This document shows positions 21,918 to 35,600 of a stretch of DNA of 64,000 nucleotides, piece after piece. Within the stretch, counting starts at the first letter, position 1; the number at the start of each line of letters is the position of its first letter. Location: NCBI GenBank assembly GCA_037962975.1, contig CM075669.1:246239351-246303350 (forward strand), in the 5' to 3' direction. The stretch comes from Clitoria ternatea (lineage: Eukaryota > Streptophyta > Magnoliopsida > Fabales > Fabaceae). Position numbers and translations under genes: made by a program. The notes under the pieces were generated by a model. The model was not told the DNA's origin. It did no database searches and was given only the letters and a program-made list of their open reading frames with translations.

Positions 21918-23285
21918 ATGGCACCTAAGAAATCTATCCCGATTACTGGTCCCAAGAGACAGAAGAGGACCACTGACACAGATACCACCTCTGAAGATCC
22001 ATATTTTCAAGGTGAGGAGCAGCTGGGACCTAGAGATCCCATCAGATTTCACACTGATGCAAAATGGACCCGGTTCCATCAAATAAAGGGCCAGAGACTC
22101 ATCTGGGAGAGAGTCTTAGATCTGAGCGCTGGGGACTATCCTGAGCTTTAGGATGAGGTCCAAAGGAGGAGATGGGGATCCTTGTTTTCCCTACCTACTG
22201 AGGGAGACCCTATCTTAGTGATGGAGTTTTATGCGAACGCCTATAGGACTCGCCAGGACTCTCCAAATATCGGCCATCAAAGGACGAGCTGGGTTAGGGG
22301 TCGACATATTATGTATGATCGAGACACCATTAGTACCCTACTGGGGAATCCTTGGGAGCCTACTCCCGAGAACGACATTTGTTTCTGGAAGGAAAACAGA
22401 AACAAGGTTGCGACTGAGGAAGGTGATTTAGGATACTTCCTAGATCAGGTTGCTCACTTCTTGAGTAAAGATGGAATCTTCTTCAACCTGAGTTAGGTTG
22501 GAAGAACTCCATCAAACCACCTCAAGACCCAGCTGATCCCTATAGCTCAGGCATGGCCTCATCTTATGCTGCATAACATCACTCCTGTCACCCACCTCTC
22601 TTCTATCCCAGTTGATCATTGCTGCCTTCTTTACTCTATTCTTCAGGGCCATACCATTGACATTGCCAAGCTGATATCTGAGCAGATTCACCTTTATGCC
22701 CTTGGGTATAAGGTGAACCGTCCTATCCCATTCCCTCTCATCATATCTGCCTTACTGAGGAGGCAAGGAGTTACTGTGCCATCACCAGAGTTCACTAGTT
22801 CTTCGGGGAGAGTCCCTAAAGTTCTAGTAAATAGAGATTACTTCGTCCAACAGTGCGAGCTTCCACCACTGGAGCAGGAGGCTCAGCCCAGACAGAGGAG
22901 GAGGAGACCACCAGTTCAGCCACCATCTATTGATTCTATCACTAATGGATTTGCTAGGATGACCCTTAAGCATCAGCATATGATGCAGATGATGGCTGCC
23001 ACACACAGAACTTATATGCATCTTCATGATGCATTCTATCAGTACAGACTTCAGGGGGAGGGAGCACCTTATGTCACACCAGCTGAGTTTGCAGCTCATG
23101 TAGCCTGGCCTGGTGATTCACCTACATACCCTGAGGCTGGTGGACCGTCTGGAGCACATGCTGAGATAGAGGATGATGCAGACAGGGAGATGATGAGGAT
23201 CACATGGAGGACTGATGGTGTTATTTTTCTGCACCTTTTACATACATTTCAGTTTTCATTTAGTTTGGTATTTACATTGGTTTAG
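21918..23285 (+). pseudogene. Athila-B 3' ORF (putative plant transposon protein)
   Basis: A single frame from ATG 21918 (MAPKKSIPITGPKRQKR) to TAG 23283-23285, with two nonsense TAGs at 22149-22151 and 22494-22496, both where Gln is plausible. The N-terminus is basic. A middle block, WGSLFSLPTEGDPILVMEFYANAY and then SWVRGRHIMYDRDTISTLLG, matches the 'putative plant transposon protein' type found after integrase in many legume Athila elements. A basic linker (PRQRRRRPP) and an acidic end follow. The biochemical role is unknown. It differs strongly from the Athila-A 3' ORF. Confidence 0.78.
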
Positions 23286-24457
23286 TTGATTTTGGATTAT
23301 ATTATATTTTGTTATGTGGTGTGTTATTTTTGTGTAATTTTTGTCATGCTGTGTTTTGTGTATCTTCTTTAAAAAAACCAAAAATAAATTTTACCTTTTT
23401 AATAAATAAATCAAATTTTTGAAAATAAGAAAATTTATACACTTAAAGTTTTTACACAATAAAACCATTTTTAATAATCAAATTATTTGTTCTTCTTGTA
23501 ATTAAGGAATTTTGACAAAATTCAATTACAATAATTCTATTAACTATCAAGCTAATTTCGATAACCCGATGAGTTGAGAGATCTTTTAAACACTTGAGGG
23601 TTTCGACATAACTCCATTCGAATTGATTTTGCTTTAATCTGTGATTTGTGTTGTTGTGCAGAGAATTCAAGAAAATGATCAAGGCACATTTTTGGTAAAA
23701 GAAACCTTGGGCCAAAAAAGCTTACCATGGTAAAATTATTTTATCCTTTGAAAGCCAATTTTGAGCCTGAAAAATAAATTCTTTGGTACCTCTAGCCTTT
23801 ATCAAATTTAACCATTCCCTATACATGATTGATTAAAAGAGCAATTGAGCAAAATGAAAGATGTTCTGAGTATTCTTACAAGAATGGGGAGTGAAAATTA
23901 AACAACATGATTCTTTTCAAGAAAAATCAAAAAAATAGTGCATGTAAATGAAAAAAAAATGAATATATGCAAATAAAAAAAAATAAGGAAAAGAATCAAG
24001 TTGGGGGTATTTATTTTCATCAATAAGGGAATTGAGATTTGGGCCAAGAGAAAGCTTAAAAATTATAAAATGCTCTTTTATGATTTTAGGTTTTTGAATT
24101 CCAAGGAAAACCATCATTTCTTGTAACCAAGCCCCATTACAACCCTTGAAAAGACCTTGTAACCAAGCCTCGTTTGATTTTATGATTGACTGAGTGAAAC
24201 AGGTTACCCTTTGCATAGAGATAAACACTTGTGAGGTAAGCCTGAAATTATGCTTGATTTATTAATAAAATATTGTAAAGATTTTTGTCATTAAACCTCT
24301 ATTACATAAGATATCTATTTTTGATTATTTCAAAATGGTAAATTGTGAAATTACTTTTTGTGATAAATTCTCGGACTAACTCAAAAATTTGATTTCAAAT
24401 TTTACTTTTATTTTCTCTCTTGCTCGAGGACGAGCAATTTCTCAAGTTGGGGGTATT
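23286..24457 (+). other. Athila-B 3' untranslated region and polypurine tract
   Basis: No gene is seen. Near 24128 'agccccattacaacccttga' matches the Athila-A 3' region in position and wording. 'ctcgaggacgagcaa' near 24424 precedes the polypurine tract CAAGTTGGGGGTATT (24443-24457), directly next to the LTR. Confidence 0.7.
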
Positions 24458-24492
24458 TGTTAGTCCTCAAATTTACAATAAAATCTTTAATA

Positions 24493-24497
24493 AAAAT
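24493..24497. repeat. Tekay target site duplication, left copy
   Basis: AAAAT directly before the LTR start; the same five bases follow the other LTR at 36116-36120. Confidence 0.93.
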
Positions 24498-27097
24498 TGT
24501 AACGCCCCGAAACGTGGATTAAAATTTTCGAGTAAATTTTTCGCTTTTTCGAAAGATCATTTTAAAAATTATAAATTTAATTCAGAGTTTATATAACAAT
24601 TAATAACAGCGGAAAAATTATCATACATGCTAGTCGTGAATAATTAAATTCAAGAAAATATTTGAGTAGCGGAAACGATTGTGAAGATAATAGTACATGA
24701 CATATTATATTTATTACAACCCATAAATTCCAAGTTCAGGTAATAAAACAAATAGACATCCATCATGGCATCATTCTGCATTCTGCGTGTCATTCACTGT
24801 AAAAATTAATGTAAGAGTGAGACAGAATATAGAATAAATATAAAATAGATAAAATTGCACAAACACAATCAACAATTCATAATGATATGATGAATATGCC
24901 AAACAAGTCCATTAATAGATCTTTAATTAGTTAAATGATGTTATGCTGGATCCATTTGGTCTTGGTGGGAATACTGCAGTAAAAGTCTCATAGAGACACA
25001 AATAGGGCTTTAGCATATACCATGAATCCCTATACTTCATGGCGCTTAAGTACCGAAGTACACAATATCATAAGTAGGACTTCTGCATAAACCATGAATC
25101 CCTACACTCCATGGCACACAACATAATAGGGCTTAACTCATCATAGAGTAACCCCCCACCAGGGTAGGCAATCATGGAACCCCTAAATTCCATGGTGCGT
25201 CCGAATGCTTATGATGCATGAATGCCTTTAATTCTTTTAACATACCATGATATCCACATTTCCAAAACCTCTTGGATACTACAAGTCCTCAAGGAACACA
25301 ATACACATAATAATTCACAAAATCATGGATTTACTGTTTCAACCACATGTGTCAATAACCACAAGGCATTCATGTACATATATATTAATTATGTCATTCA
25401 TAATTATTCACCATCACAATATACAAACTGTGTGATACTCAACAACATTTATAAAAATTCATAATCACTCAATAATTTAATAAATAATTTTTATACATAT
25501 AGAAAATATCATTTCCTTTCAAAATAGCCATTTTTAAGTGACTTTCAGCATCCCCAACAGCAACATACATTAGCAAAACAGTCATAACATGGGCAAATCA
25601 ACTCCTTTTTAGTTGATTCCACTTTCTATAGCTCAGTAATACAATTATCTACAACTTTCATGAAGAACACAGTTTCAAATTCCGAACAGAAATATTACTT
25701 ATTCATGAAATATTACACTGCCTCAAAGTGAGTTTTTCAAAACGTACATATATTAGTAATTTCAGTGTTTCTGGAGTTACAAAAATGATTTTCGCATGAA
25801 ACCAGTTCTAAAATACTCTTAACATAATTATCTACATCTTTCATGAAGACTCAAACAACTAATTCCTACCACAAAATTCCCAGTATTGAAAGCAAGATTT
25901 GGATTTCCAAAATTCCAGAATTTCAGAATTTCAGCTTGCACATACTTCAGTAATTTGAGCATAACTTGGACTACAAAAATTATTTTGATGTGAAACCACT
26001 TTCTAAAAATCCACAACTTAATTATCTACAACTTTCATGAAGACATCCAAGGCTGATTATGCATGTACAATTCCCAGCATAGCAAAATATACACAAAACA
26101 TGGAACAAATCTTTCACTCGGACATGCAGTAGTAATCTGGTTATAACTTTTACTATACTCACTCAAATTAATAGAATCAGGTCTCATAATTTAGATAACA
26201 AAAAGGTCTACAAATTTCATGAAGAAGTCAAAGCCAAATTCATACGTTTTCAGTTCCAAATTTGAACTACAAGATGCGAAATTAAGACTGTAGTCCTAGA
26301 ACAGCATACAACTCTACCCATTTCACAAATATTCACAACCCTGTCCCCTCTTACTTGGTTTGAAGACTTTTAGCTGACTGGAAAAGAGGTCTCCTGGCTG
26401 TCCTGGTTCTATTCGAAGGTCTTGAGGAAGAAGAAAAATGGTATACTGTAATGCTGTTTTCTCTTAAGAGTTTCTGAAGAGATATGGTTTTGTTTTAAAA
26501 AGCAAGGCAGTGGGGAACAAGCCTTTTGTGAGTGGGTTTGTTAGTGCTGTTAGTGGAGATAATGGAGGATTAATAATAGAAGGTGGCTATCTGAGTGCTC
26601 ATTTCTGGCCGTCCTACGTACTAGAGCAATTAGTGGGATTAAATATATTAAAATAATGCCTAAAGGACAAGAGAAGGGTCAAAAAGTTACTTCTGCACTT
26701 CAAAACTGACTAGAATTCCATTTCCAAGTCCAGTTGAGCATCCGGTCTTGTACACCGGCTCAAAATCATCCGGTGTGTACATCCGTTCTAAGGAAAGCTA
26801 ATCTTCCTAGCAACCGACAGGTGTTCATTAATGATAATCCGAACTAAATTCATCCGGTCTCACCTGAACCGAAGTCAGCTATGTGAGAGCAATGTGGAGG
26901 GTGTGAGGGCGGTCTTGAGTGTGAGGGCGGTATTGAATGTGAAGGCGGTGTTGAGTGTATCTTAAGAGATGTCCATGTTCTAAAAGATGTTCACGTTACT
27001 CCGCCAAGGCATTAGACCTCATCAATGCTTATGACTCCGTCATGGCATGAGACTCCGTCTAAACTCATTACTCTGCCGAGGTATGTGACTCCGCCTA

Positions 27098-27320
27098 AGC
27101 TAATTACTCCGCCAAGGTACGTGACTCCGCCTAAGCTTTACTCCGCCAATGTACGTGACTCCGCCTAAGCTTTACTCCGTCAAGGTACGTGACTCCGCCT
27201 AAGCTTTACTCCGCCAAGGTACGTGACTCCGCCTAAGCTTTACTCCGCCAAGGTACGTGACTCCGCCTAAGCTTTACTCCGCCAAGGTACGTGACTCCGC
27301 CTAAGTTTTACTCCGCCAAT
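27098..27320. repeat. 34-bp tandem array in the left Tekay LTR
   Basis: Six to seven units of about 34 bp. Each has two 'actccgcc' words, one followed by 'aaggtacgtg' and one by 'taagcttt'. The same array with the same unit order is at 35287-35508 in the other LTR, so it predates the insertion. Confidence 0.92.
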
Positions 27321-27598
27321 AAAGAACAGTTCAAACATCATCCAACTATTCAGTAAGCAACTAACAACCTTCAATAGCCAACAGTTCGGGAAACTATACC
27401 GTCCAGCAACCAGTAAGACGTCACCCAGTCTTGTGGACAATTAGTAAGCTTTCCGCTTAGGAAAACCGTACCCTTTTATTATTATCTTCTTTTCTTGGAC
27501 GGACTCAATTCCGGTCTTGAATATCGTTTCAAAGTTATCCGTCCTACAGCTCTTGGTAAAGTGTTAATCCGGTGTGCAACATAAAAGACAATCCTATC

Positions 27599-27618
27599 CA
27601 CACCGGTTGTCCGGTGTG
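27599..27618. repeat. CACACCGG-TTGT-CCGGTGTG inverted repeat
   Basis: Perfect 8-bp arms with a 4-base centre. Further CCGGTGTG or ACACCGG words lie at about 26752, 26771 and 27569, so this is the repeated palindrome word of the Tekay LTR. The right LTR has the same inverted repeat near 35787-35806. Confidence 0.85.
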
Positions 27619-27927
27619 ATGTGGCATTTATTGTCATCCGTTCTTCCCCTTTGGAACCTTGAGGTCGTCCTAGCCTTGGAGGTCAGAACGGATCAGAAAT
27701 GTTTCTTCCAATCTCACTCAATTTACTCCTCTATCTTCATTCTTTCACTCGGAATTTGGATCTTATCAAAATAGATCTATGAAATTTCTATAATTATACC
27801 CAAAAATGAAATTTTTGGAGTATTATAAACCATTCATAAAGTGTTTTTATTCATTAATAAACACTTACAAGCCTTCCATGATTCATAAATTACAAATAGA
27901 GCTATTATTTAAAAGCAGGATGTTACA

Positions 27928-27939
27928 TTTCTCCCACCC
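27928..27939 (-). promoter_or_regulatory. Tekay polypurine tract
   Basis: The minus strand reads GGGTGGGAGAAA immediately before the LTR. This is the expected primer for plus-strand synthesis and fixes the element orientation. Confidence 0.88.
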
Positions 27940-27975
27940 TAATAAAAATTTCGTCCTCAAAATTTAACGCGCTCC

Positions 27976-28797
27976 TCAGTGAAACAATCCTGGATATTGT
28001 GTCCTCATATCATCTTCACGCTCCCAAGTCAGAGTTACATCAGTTCCTTGTTTCCATGCAACTTTTACCAGTGGTACATTCTTGTTCCTCAAACGTTTAC
28101 TCGATCTTTCTAGGATCTGTGTAGGTTCTGTGGAGATGGTCAGATTCTCTCTAACTTCAATATCATCAGTGGCAATCACGTGGTTGGGATCTTGTACGTA
28201 CTTCCTCAGCTGTGATACATGAAATACATTGTGTAGATTTGCCAGGTGAGGGGGAAGTGCAATCTGATATGCCACTGTACCAACCCTCTTTAGGATCTCA
28301 TATGGTCCAATGAACCTCGGACTCAATTTCTTACTCTTCAAGGCTCGGCCAATCCCTTTGTGAGGTGAAACCTTCAAAAATACATGCTCACCGACTTGGA
28401 ATTCAAGTGGTTTCCTCCTTTTATCATAATACTGCTTTTGTCTGTCTTGAGATGCCTTCATCTTTTCTCTGATCATTTCTATCTGTTCAGTAGTCTGCTG
28501 CATAATTTCAGGTCCTAACGCCAAACTTTCACCAGTTTCTAACCAACAAAGTGGCGTTCGACACTTCCTACCATACAATGCTTCGAATGGAGCCATACCA
28601 ATACTGCTGTGGTAGCTATTATTATACGTGAATTCAATCAATGGAAGAAACTGCTCCCAACTACCACCATGTTCAATCACACAAGATCGCAGTAAGTCTT
28701 CCAAACTTTGTATGGTACGCTCTGACTGTCCATCTGTTTGGGGATGATAAGCTGAGCTTAATCGAAGCTTTGAACCCAATTCCTGATGCAAGCTTCC
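27976..28797 (-). pseudogene. Tekay integrase C-terminal half and chromodomain
   Basis: This is the same frame as the upstream gag-pol, after the TGA at 28800-28798. It has the DDE Glu region (YHPQTDGQSERTIQ), the GPF/Y-type block (SPRFIGPYEILKRVG) and a C-terminal chromodomain-like end (LVKVAWKQGTDVTLTWERE ... MRTQYPGLF). Chromodomains of this group are thought to guide insertion toward particular chromatin. The frame starts after the stop; the Met at 28791 is not a real start. It ends at 27976. Confidence 0.9.
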
Positions 28798-31700
28798 TCA
28801 GAATCGGGAAGTGAATCTTGGATCTCTATCTGACACAACACTAGATGGTACACCATGTAGTCTTACGATCTCCTTCACATATAACTGTGCCAATTTTTGT
28901 AAAGAGTTCTTCATATTCATTGGGAGGAAGTGAGCAGACTTTGTCAATCTGTCTACAATAACCCAGATTGCATCATTCCCTGAATGTGTTCTTGGTAATC
29001 CTGACACAAAGTCCATTGAGATATCATCCCATTTCCAGACAGGAATCTCTAATGGTTGTAGTTCACCAGATGGCTTCTGGTGTTCTACCTTGGTTTTTTG
29101 ACACACCAGACATGAAGCCACATATTCAACTATCTCTTTCTTCATCCTTGGCCACCAAAAGCTTTTCCTCAGATCTTGATACATCTTAGTTGATCCAGGA
29201 TGAATGCTCAACATACTTTTATGCGCTTCTTCTAGAATCGTCCTTCTCAGATCAACATCATCTGGTACACAAATTCTATTCCTGATCCTCCAAATTCCAT
29301 CTGATCCTTCTTGTAGTCCCATATCTTTTCCATTCGCCTGTAATTCTCTCAACTCCTGTAATGGCAAATCTTCTTTCTGTCTTTCACCTAACAGTTTCAG
29401 GAAATCATTGGTTATTTTCAAAGTCCCCAAAGTCATACTCCTTGAAGATTTTATCTCTACACCCAAGTTCATGTCTCTGAACTGTTCTATCATTTCCATT
29501 TCTTTTATCATCAAAAATGCCATATGAATGGACTTTCGGCTTAGTGCATCTGCCACCACATTTGCTTTTCCTGGATGGTACTTCAAATCAAAATCATAAT
29601 CTTTAAGGAACTCCATCCACCTTCGCTGCCTCATGTTCAATTCCTTTTGATCGAACAAATACTTCAAGCTCTTGTGGTCACTGAACACTTCAAACCTGAC
29701 TCTATACAAATGGTGTCTCCAGATTTTCAAGGCAAATACCACTGCTGCCAATTCTAGATCATGCGTTGGATAGTTCATCTCATGTGGTCTCAACTGTCTA
29801 GATGCATAAGCTACCACCTTTCTTTGCTGCATCAAAACACATCCTAAGCCCATTTTGGAAGCATCACAATAAACCACAAAATCTTCTTGTGGATTAGGTA
29901 AGGTTAAGACTGGAACAGATGTAAGCTTCAACTTCAGTTCTTGGAAACTTTTCTCACATTCTGGCGTCCAAGAAAAAGGTTGATTCTTCCGGGTTAGCCG
30001 AGTCATTGGTAGGGCAATTTGAGAAAACCCTTCAATGAATCTCCGATAATAACCAGCTAATCCCATGAAACTTCGTATCTCAGTGACTGAAGTAGGTCTC
30101 TCCCAGTTTACCACAGCTTCTATTTTAGAAGGATCCACAGATACTCCTTCGTTTGAGATTACATGGCCTAGGAATTTTACCTCTTTCAACCAGAATTCAC
30201 ATTTTGATAACTTTGCATATAACTGCTTCTCCTTCAAAATCTGCAATACCACTCGGAGATGTTTTTCATGTTCCTCTGCAGTTTTTGAATAGATCAGAAT
30301 ATCATCAATAAAAATGATGACAAATTGATCCAAGTAGGGTTGAAATACTCGATTCATGTAATCCATGAATACGGCTAGGGCATTGGTCACTCCGAAGGGC
30401 ATCACAAGGTACTCGTAATGACCATATCGTGTTCTAAAGGCTGTCTTTGGAATGTCTTCAGACTTGACACGAATCTGATGATACCCCGATCGTAGATCAA
30501 TTTTGGAAAACACTGCAGCGCCTCTCAATTGATCTATCAGATCATCAATTCTGGGTAAAGGATATCTATTTTTCACCGTCAATTTGTTCAGCTGACGATA
30601 ATCTACACATAACCTCATGCTTCCATCTTTCTTCTTGACGAGCAATACTGGCGCTCCCCACGGTGACACACTAGGTCTGCTGAAATGCTTCTCCAGCAAC
30701 TCTTCAATTTGTTTCTTCAGTTCCGCCAGTTCAATTGGTGCTATACGGTATGGAGCTTTAGACACTGGTCCTGCTCCTGGAATTAAATCAATGGAGAATT
30801 CTACCTCTCGTTCTGGAGGTAAACTTGAGACATCTTCAGGAAATACTTCAGGAAATTCAGAAACAACCGGCATCTCGATTGCTTTAGGTTCACCATCTTC
30901 TTTGTAAAGAGTAAATAAAGTAAACAATTGACTTTCACCTTGTAGTACATAGGTCTTGAGGTTGTCAGAATTTAGATTTTCTAATGGAAATATCACGGTC
31001 TTGTTGTGACAGTCCACCAAGACTTGATTTGTCGATAACCAGTCCATCCCCAGAATCACGTCCAGATCCTTCAAAGGTAAACAAACAAGATCGACCAGAA
31101 AACGTCTACCTTCTATGAGTATAGAACATTCGTTACACACCTTAGCAGTTCTAAGTTGTGTACCGGTGGGAGTGGAAACAATCAGATCATATGTCATAGG
31201 CTTCACAGGTAATTGAAAGCGTCTAACACACTCATCAGAAATGAAAGAATGCGTAGCACCAGAATCAAATAACACAGATAGGATTGTACCATTAATCTCA
31301 CACTTACTTTGTATGAGGTCATCAGCTTGGTCAGCCTCTGAACCGCTGATTGCATAGACTCTCCCAGCTGTTTGTTGCAACCTCTGATCTGTGGACTCCC
31401 TGTTCTGTCTTGGAGTTTGGGCAGTACGTGTGTCTTCTCCTCGGCCCCTCTGATAATTAGAGCCTCTTGGTTCACTCATAGTGTTCCTGTTGTTGTTTTG
31501 ATTATTCTGCGGACAATTTGGACTGATGTGTCCTTTTTGGTTACATCGGAAGCAAGTGACCTCTTCAAGACGTCTGTTACAATCACGTACATGATGATTA
31601 CCTCCACACTTAAGACACCTCATGATATTGCGTCTATCAAAAGATGACGATGATGATGATCCGCCTCTGGAGCGATTTGGATAGAACGATCCTCTTCTTT

Positions 31701-32388
31701 TGAAATCAACTGACTGGGGTTTCAGTTGTCTATTGGCTTTTTCATGTGCCAGTCTGGCTTGATGATTCTCTTCAAAGATTCTACATTTGTTGATCAGAAT
31801 AGGAAAATTCCGAATTTCTTGGTACCCTATCGCTTCTTTGATTTCCAGATTCAGTCCGTTCTCAAATTTAACATATTTCGATTCTTCGGCACCAGCCTGT
31901 TGAAAAGGAGGGTAAAAGAGAGATAGTTCTTCAAACTTTGCAGCATATTCTCCAACGGACATCGAGCCTTGTTTCAACTCCATAAATTCCAGCTCCTTGC
32001 GACTTTTCACACTTGCTGGAAAATATTTCTCCAGGAAACAGTCTTTGAAGTTGGCCCAGATCAAGGGTCTGTCAGTCTCGATCATACGGATTCTAGCATG
32101 AATCCACCAGTTCTCTGCCTCTTCCACCAACATATAAGTGGCATACTCCACCTTTTCGTATTCTGTGCAGGGCAATGCTCGAAAAATGCGCTCCATTTCC
32201 TTGGCCCAAAGATATGCTCCTTCTGGATTATAACCTCCCTTGAATTGTGAAGGCTTTCTCTTCAGGAAGTGGTCTAACCCATGGAGTCCTCCAGTGCTCC
32301 TTAGTTGATTTTATCGTTCTATGGCTTCAGCTAAACGGTTGAAAGCTGCTGCCATATCGTGGTTGTTGTTGTTGTTGTTTCTCGCCAT
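28798..32388 (-). pseudogene. Tekay gag-protease-RT-RNase H-integrase N-terminal part
   Basis: The likely gag start is ATG at 32388 (MARNNNNNN), in frame with the long open stretch from 32196. An in-frame TAA at 32313-32311 (codon 26) interrupts it. Numbering from Met 32196: gag capsid about 1-150; zinc knuckles CLKCGGNHHVRDC and CFRCNQKGHISPNC at about 194-228; protease DSGATHS at 311; RT with FIDD at about 630; RNase H with YCDAS and VADALSR; integrase zinc finger and the first two catalytic Asp (DDISMDFVSG and VVSDRD). It stops at TGA 28800-28798, where the family has Trp (TSRFW). Apart from these two stops the frame is intact over about 1470 codons. Confidence 0.93.
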
Positions 32389-32670
32389 CCTATATTCGTA
32401 GTTTGGTTTATACCAATTCTAAGGAATAATATATATATAAATACTACATAACTATCCTTATTCTATAGTTTATCAGTTAAGCAATCAATCATATAACACA
32501 TTTATCATATTATCAAGAGGAAATCAAACAAATCTTTTCACAATTAATCAGTCAGGCATAATTCATATAGTATACATTTAGCATGTTATCAAGCAATAAA
32601 TCAAACATTTTACATATTATGTCTAGAAACAGTACATGTCATAGCAATTGGTCCTGAATTTTTGAAAAAT

Positions 32671-32682
32671 GCTCTAATACCA
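32671..32682 (-). promoter_or_regulatory. Tekay primer binding site (initiator Met tRNA)
   Basis: The minus strand reads TGGTATTAGAGC three bases inside the LTR edge. It matches the usual plant initiator-Met PBS, TGGTATCAGAGC, with one mismatch. Confidence 0.88.
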
Positions 32683-32685
32683 ACA

Positions 32686-35600
32686 TGTAACGCCCCGAAA
32701 CGTGGATTAAAATTTTCGAGTAAATTTTTCGCTTTTTCGAAAGATCATTTAAAAAATTATAAATTTAATTCAGAGTTTATATAACAATTAATAACAGCGG
32801 AAAAATTATCATACATGCTAGTCGTGAATAATTAAATTCAAGAAAATATTTGAGTAGCGGAAACGATTGTGAAGATAATAGTACATGACATATTATATTT
32901 ATTACAACCCATAAATTCCAAGTTCAGGTAATAAAACAAATAGACATCCATCATGGCATCATTCTGCATTCTGCGTGTCATTCACTGTAAAAATTAATGT
33001 AAGAGTGAGACAGAATATAGAATAAATATAAAATAGATAAAATTGCACAAACACAATCAACAATTCATAATGATATGATGAATATGCCAAACAAGTCCAT
33101 TAATAGATCTTTAATTAGTTAAATGATGTTATGCTGGATCCATTTGGTCTTGGTGGGAATACTGCAGTAAAAGTCTCATAGAGACACAAATAGGGCTTTA
33201 GCATATACCATGAATCCCTATACTTCATGGCGCTTAAGTACCGAAGTACACAATATCATAAGTAGGACTTCTGCATAAACCATGAATCCCTACACTCCAT
33301 GGCACACAACATAATAGGGCTTAACTCATCATAGAGTAACCCCCCACCAGGGTAGGCAATCATGGAACCCCTAAATTCCATGGTGCGTCCGAATGCTTAT
33401 GATGCATGAATGCCTTTAATTCTTTTAACATACCATGATATCCACATTTCCAAAACCTCTTGGATACTACAAGTCCTCAAGGAACACAATACACATAATA
33501 ATTCACAAAATCATGGATTTACTGTTTCAACCACATGTGTCAATAACCACAAGGCATTCATGTACATATATATTAATTATGTCATTCATAATTATTCACC
33601 ATCACAATATACAAACTGTGTGATACTCAACAACATTTATAAAAATTCATAATCACTCAATAATTTAATAAATAATTTTTATACATATAGAAAATATCAT
33701 TTCCTTTCAAAATAGCCATTTTTAAGTGACTTTCAGCATCCCCAACAGCAACATACATTAGCAAAACAGTCATAACATGGGCAAATCAACTCCTTTTTAG
33801 GTGATTCCACATTCTATAGCTCAGTAATACAATTATCTACAACTTTCATGAAGAACACAGTTTCAAATTCCGAACAGAAATATTACTTATTCACGAAATA
33901 TCACACTGCCTCAAAGTGAGTTTTTCAAAACGTACATATATTAGTAATTTCAGTGTTTCTGGAGTTACAAAAATGATTTTCGCATGAAACTAGTTCTAAA
34001 ATACTCTTAACATAATTATATACATCTTTCATGAAGACTCAAACAACTATTTCATACCACAAAATTCCCAGTATTGAAAGCAAGATTCGGATTTCCAAAA
34101 TTCCAGAATTTCAGAATTTCAGCTTGCACATACTTCAGTAATTTGAGCATAACTTGGACTACAAAAATTATTTTGATGTGAAACCACTTTCTAAAAATCC
34201 ACAACTTAATTATCTACAACTTTCATGAAGACATCCAAGGCTGATTATGCATGTACAATTCCCAGCATAGCAAAATATACACAAAACATGGAACAAATCT
34301 TTCACTCGGACATGCAGTAGTAATCTGGTTATAACTTTTACTATACTCACTCAAATTAATAGAATCAGGTCTCATAATTTAGATAACAAAAAGGTCTACA
34401 AATTTCATGAAGAAGTCAAAGCCAAATTCATACGTTTTCAGTTCCAAATTTGAACTACAAGATGCGAAATTAAGACTATAGTCCTAGAACAGCATACAAC
34501 TCTACCCATTTCACAAATATTCACAACCCTGTCCCCTCTTACTTGGTTTGAAGACTTTTAGCTGACTGGAAAAGAGGTCTCCTGGCTGTCCTGGTTCTAT
34601 TCGAAGGTCTTGAGGAAGAAGAAAAATGGTATACTGTAATGCTGTTTTCTCTTAAGAGTTTCTGAAGAGATATGGTTTTGTTTTAAAAAGCAAGGCAGTG
34701 GGGAACAAGCCTTTTGTGAGTGGGTTTGTTAGTGCTGTTAGTGGAGATAATGGAGGATTAATAATAGAAGGTGGCTATCTGAGTGCTCATTTCTGGCCGT
34801 CCTACGTACTAGAGCAATTAGTGGGATTAAATATATTAAAATAATGCCTAAAAGACAAGAGAAGGGTCAAAAAGTTACTTCTGCACTTCAAAACCGACTA
34901 GAATTCCATTTCCAAGTCCGGTTGAGCATCCGGTCTTGTACACCGGCTCAAAATCATCCGGTGTGTACATCCGTTCTAAGGAAAGCTAATCTTCCTAGCA
35001 ACCGACAGGTGTTCATTAATGATAATCCGAACTAAATTCATCCGGTCTCACCTGAACCGAAGTCAGCTATGTGAGAGCAGTGTGGAGGGTGTGAGGGCGG
35101 TCTTGAGTGTGAGGGCGGTATTGAATGTGAAGGCGGTGTTGAGTGTATCTTAAGAGATGTCCATGTTCTAAAAGATGTTCACGTTACTCCGCCAAGGCAT
35201 TAGACCTCATCAATGCTTATGACTCCGTCATGGCATGAGACTCCGTCTATACTCATTACTCTGCCGAGGTATGTGACTCCGCCTAAGCTAATTACTCCGC
35301 CAAGGTACGTGACTCCGCCTAAGCTTTACTCCGCCAATGTACGTGACTCCGCCTAAGCTTTACTCCGTCAAGGTACGTGACTCCGCCTAAGCTTTACTCC
35401 GCCAAGGTACGTGACTCCGCCTAAGCTTTACTCCGCCAAGGTACGTGACTCCGCCTAAGCTTTACTCCGCCAAGGTACGTGACTCCGCCTAAGTTTTACT
35501 CCGCCAATAAAGAACAGTTCAAACACCATCCAACTATTCAGTAAGCAACTAACAACCTTCAATAGCCAACAGTTCGGGAAACTATACCGTCCAGCAACCA

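Larger units (their letters stand above)
24498..27927 (-). repeat. Tekay 3' LTR (left in the window)
   Basis: On the plus strand it starts TGTAACGCCCCG and ends GGATGTTACA, 3430 bp. Compared by eye with the right LTR it differs at about 22 positions and shows no length change. It contains a tandem array (27098-27320) and CCGGTGTG palindromes. Confidence 0.95.

Noticed and set aside
25222..33652. Identical small ORFs at 25222-25464 and 33410-33652
   Set aside because: They are the same place in the two Tekay LTRs and do not indicate a gene.
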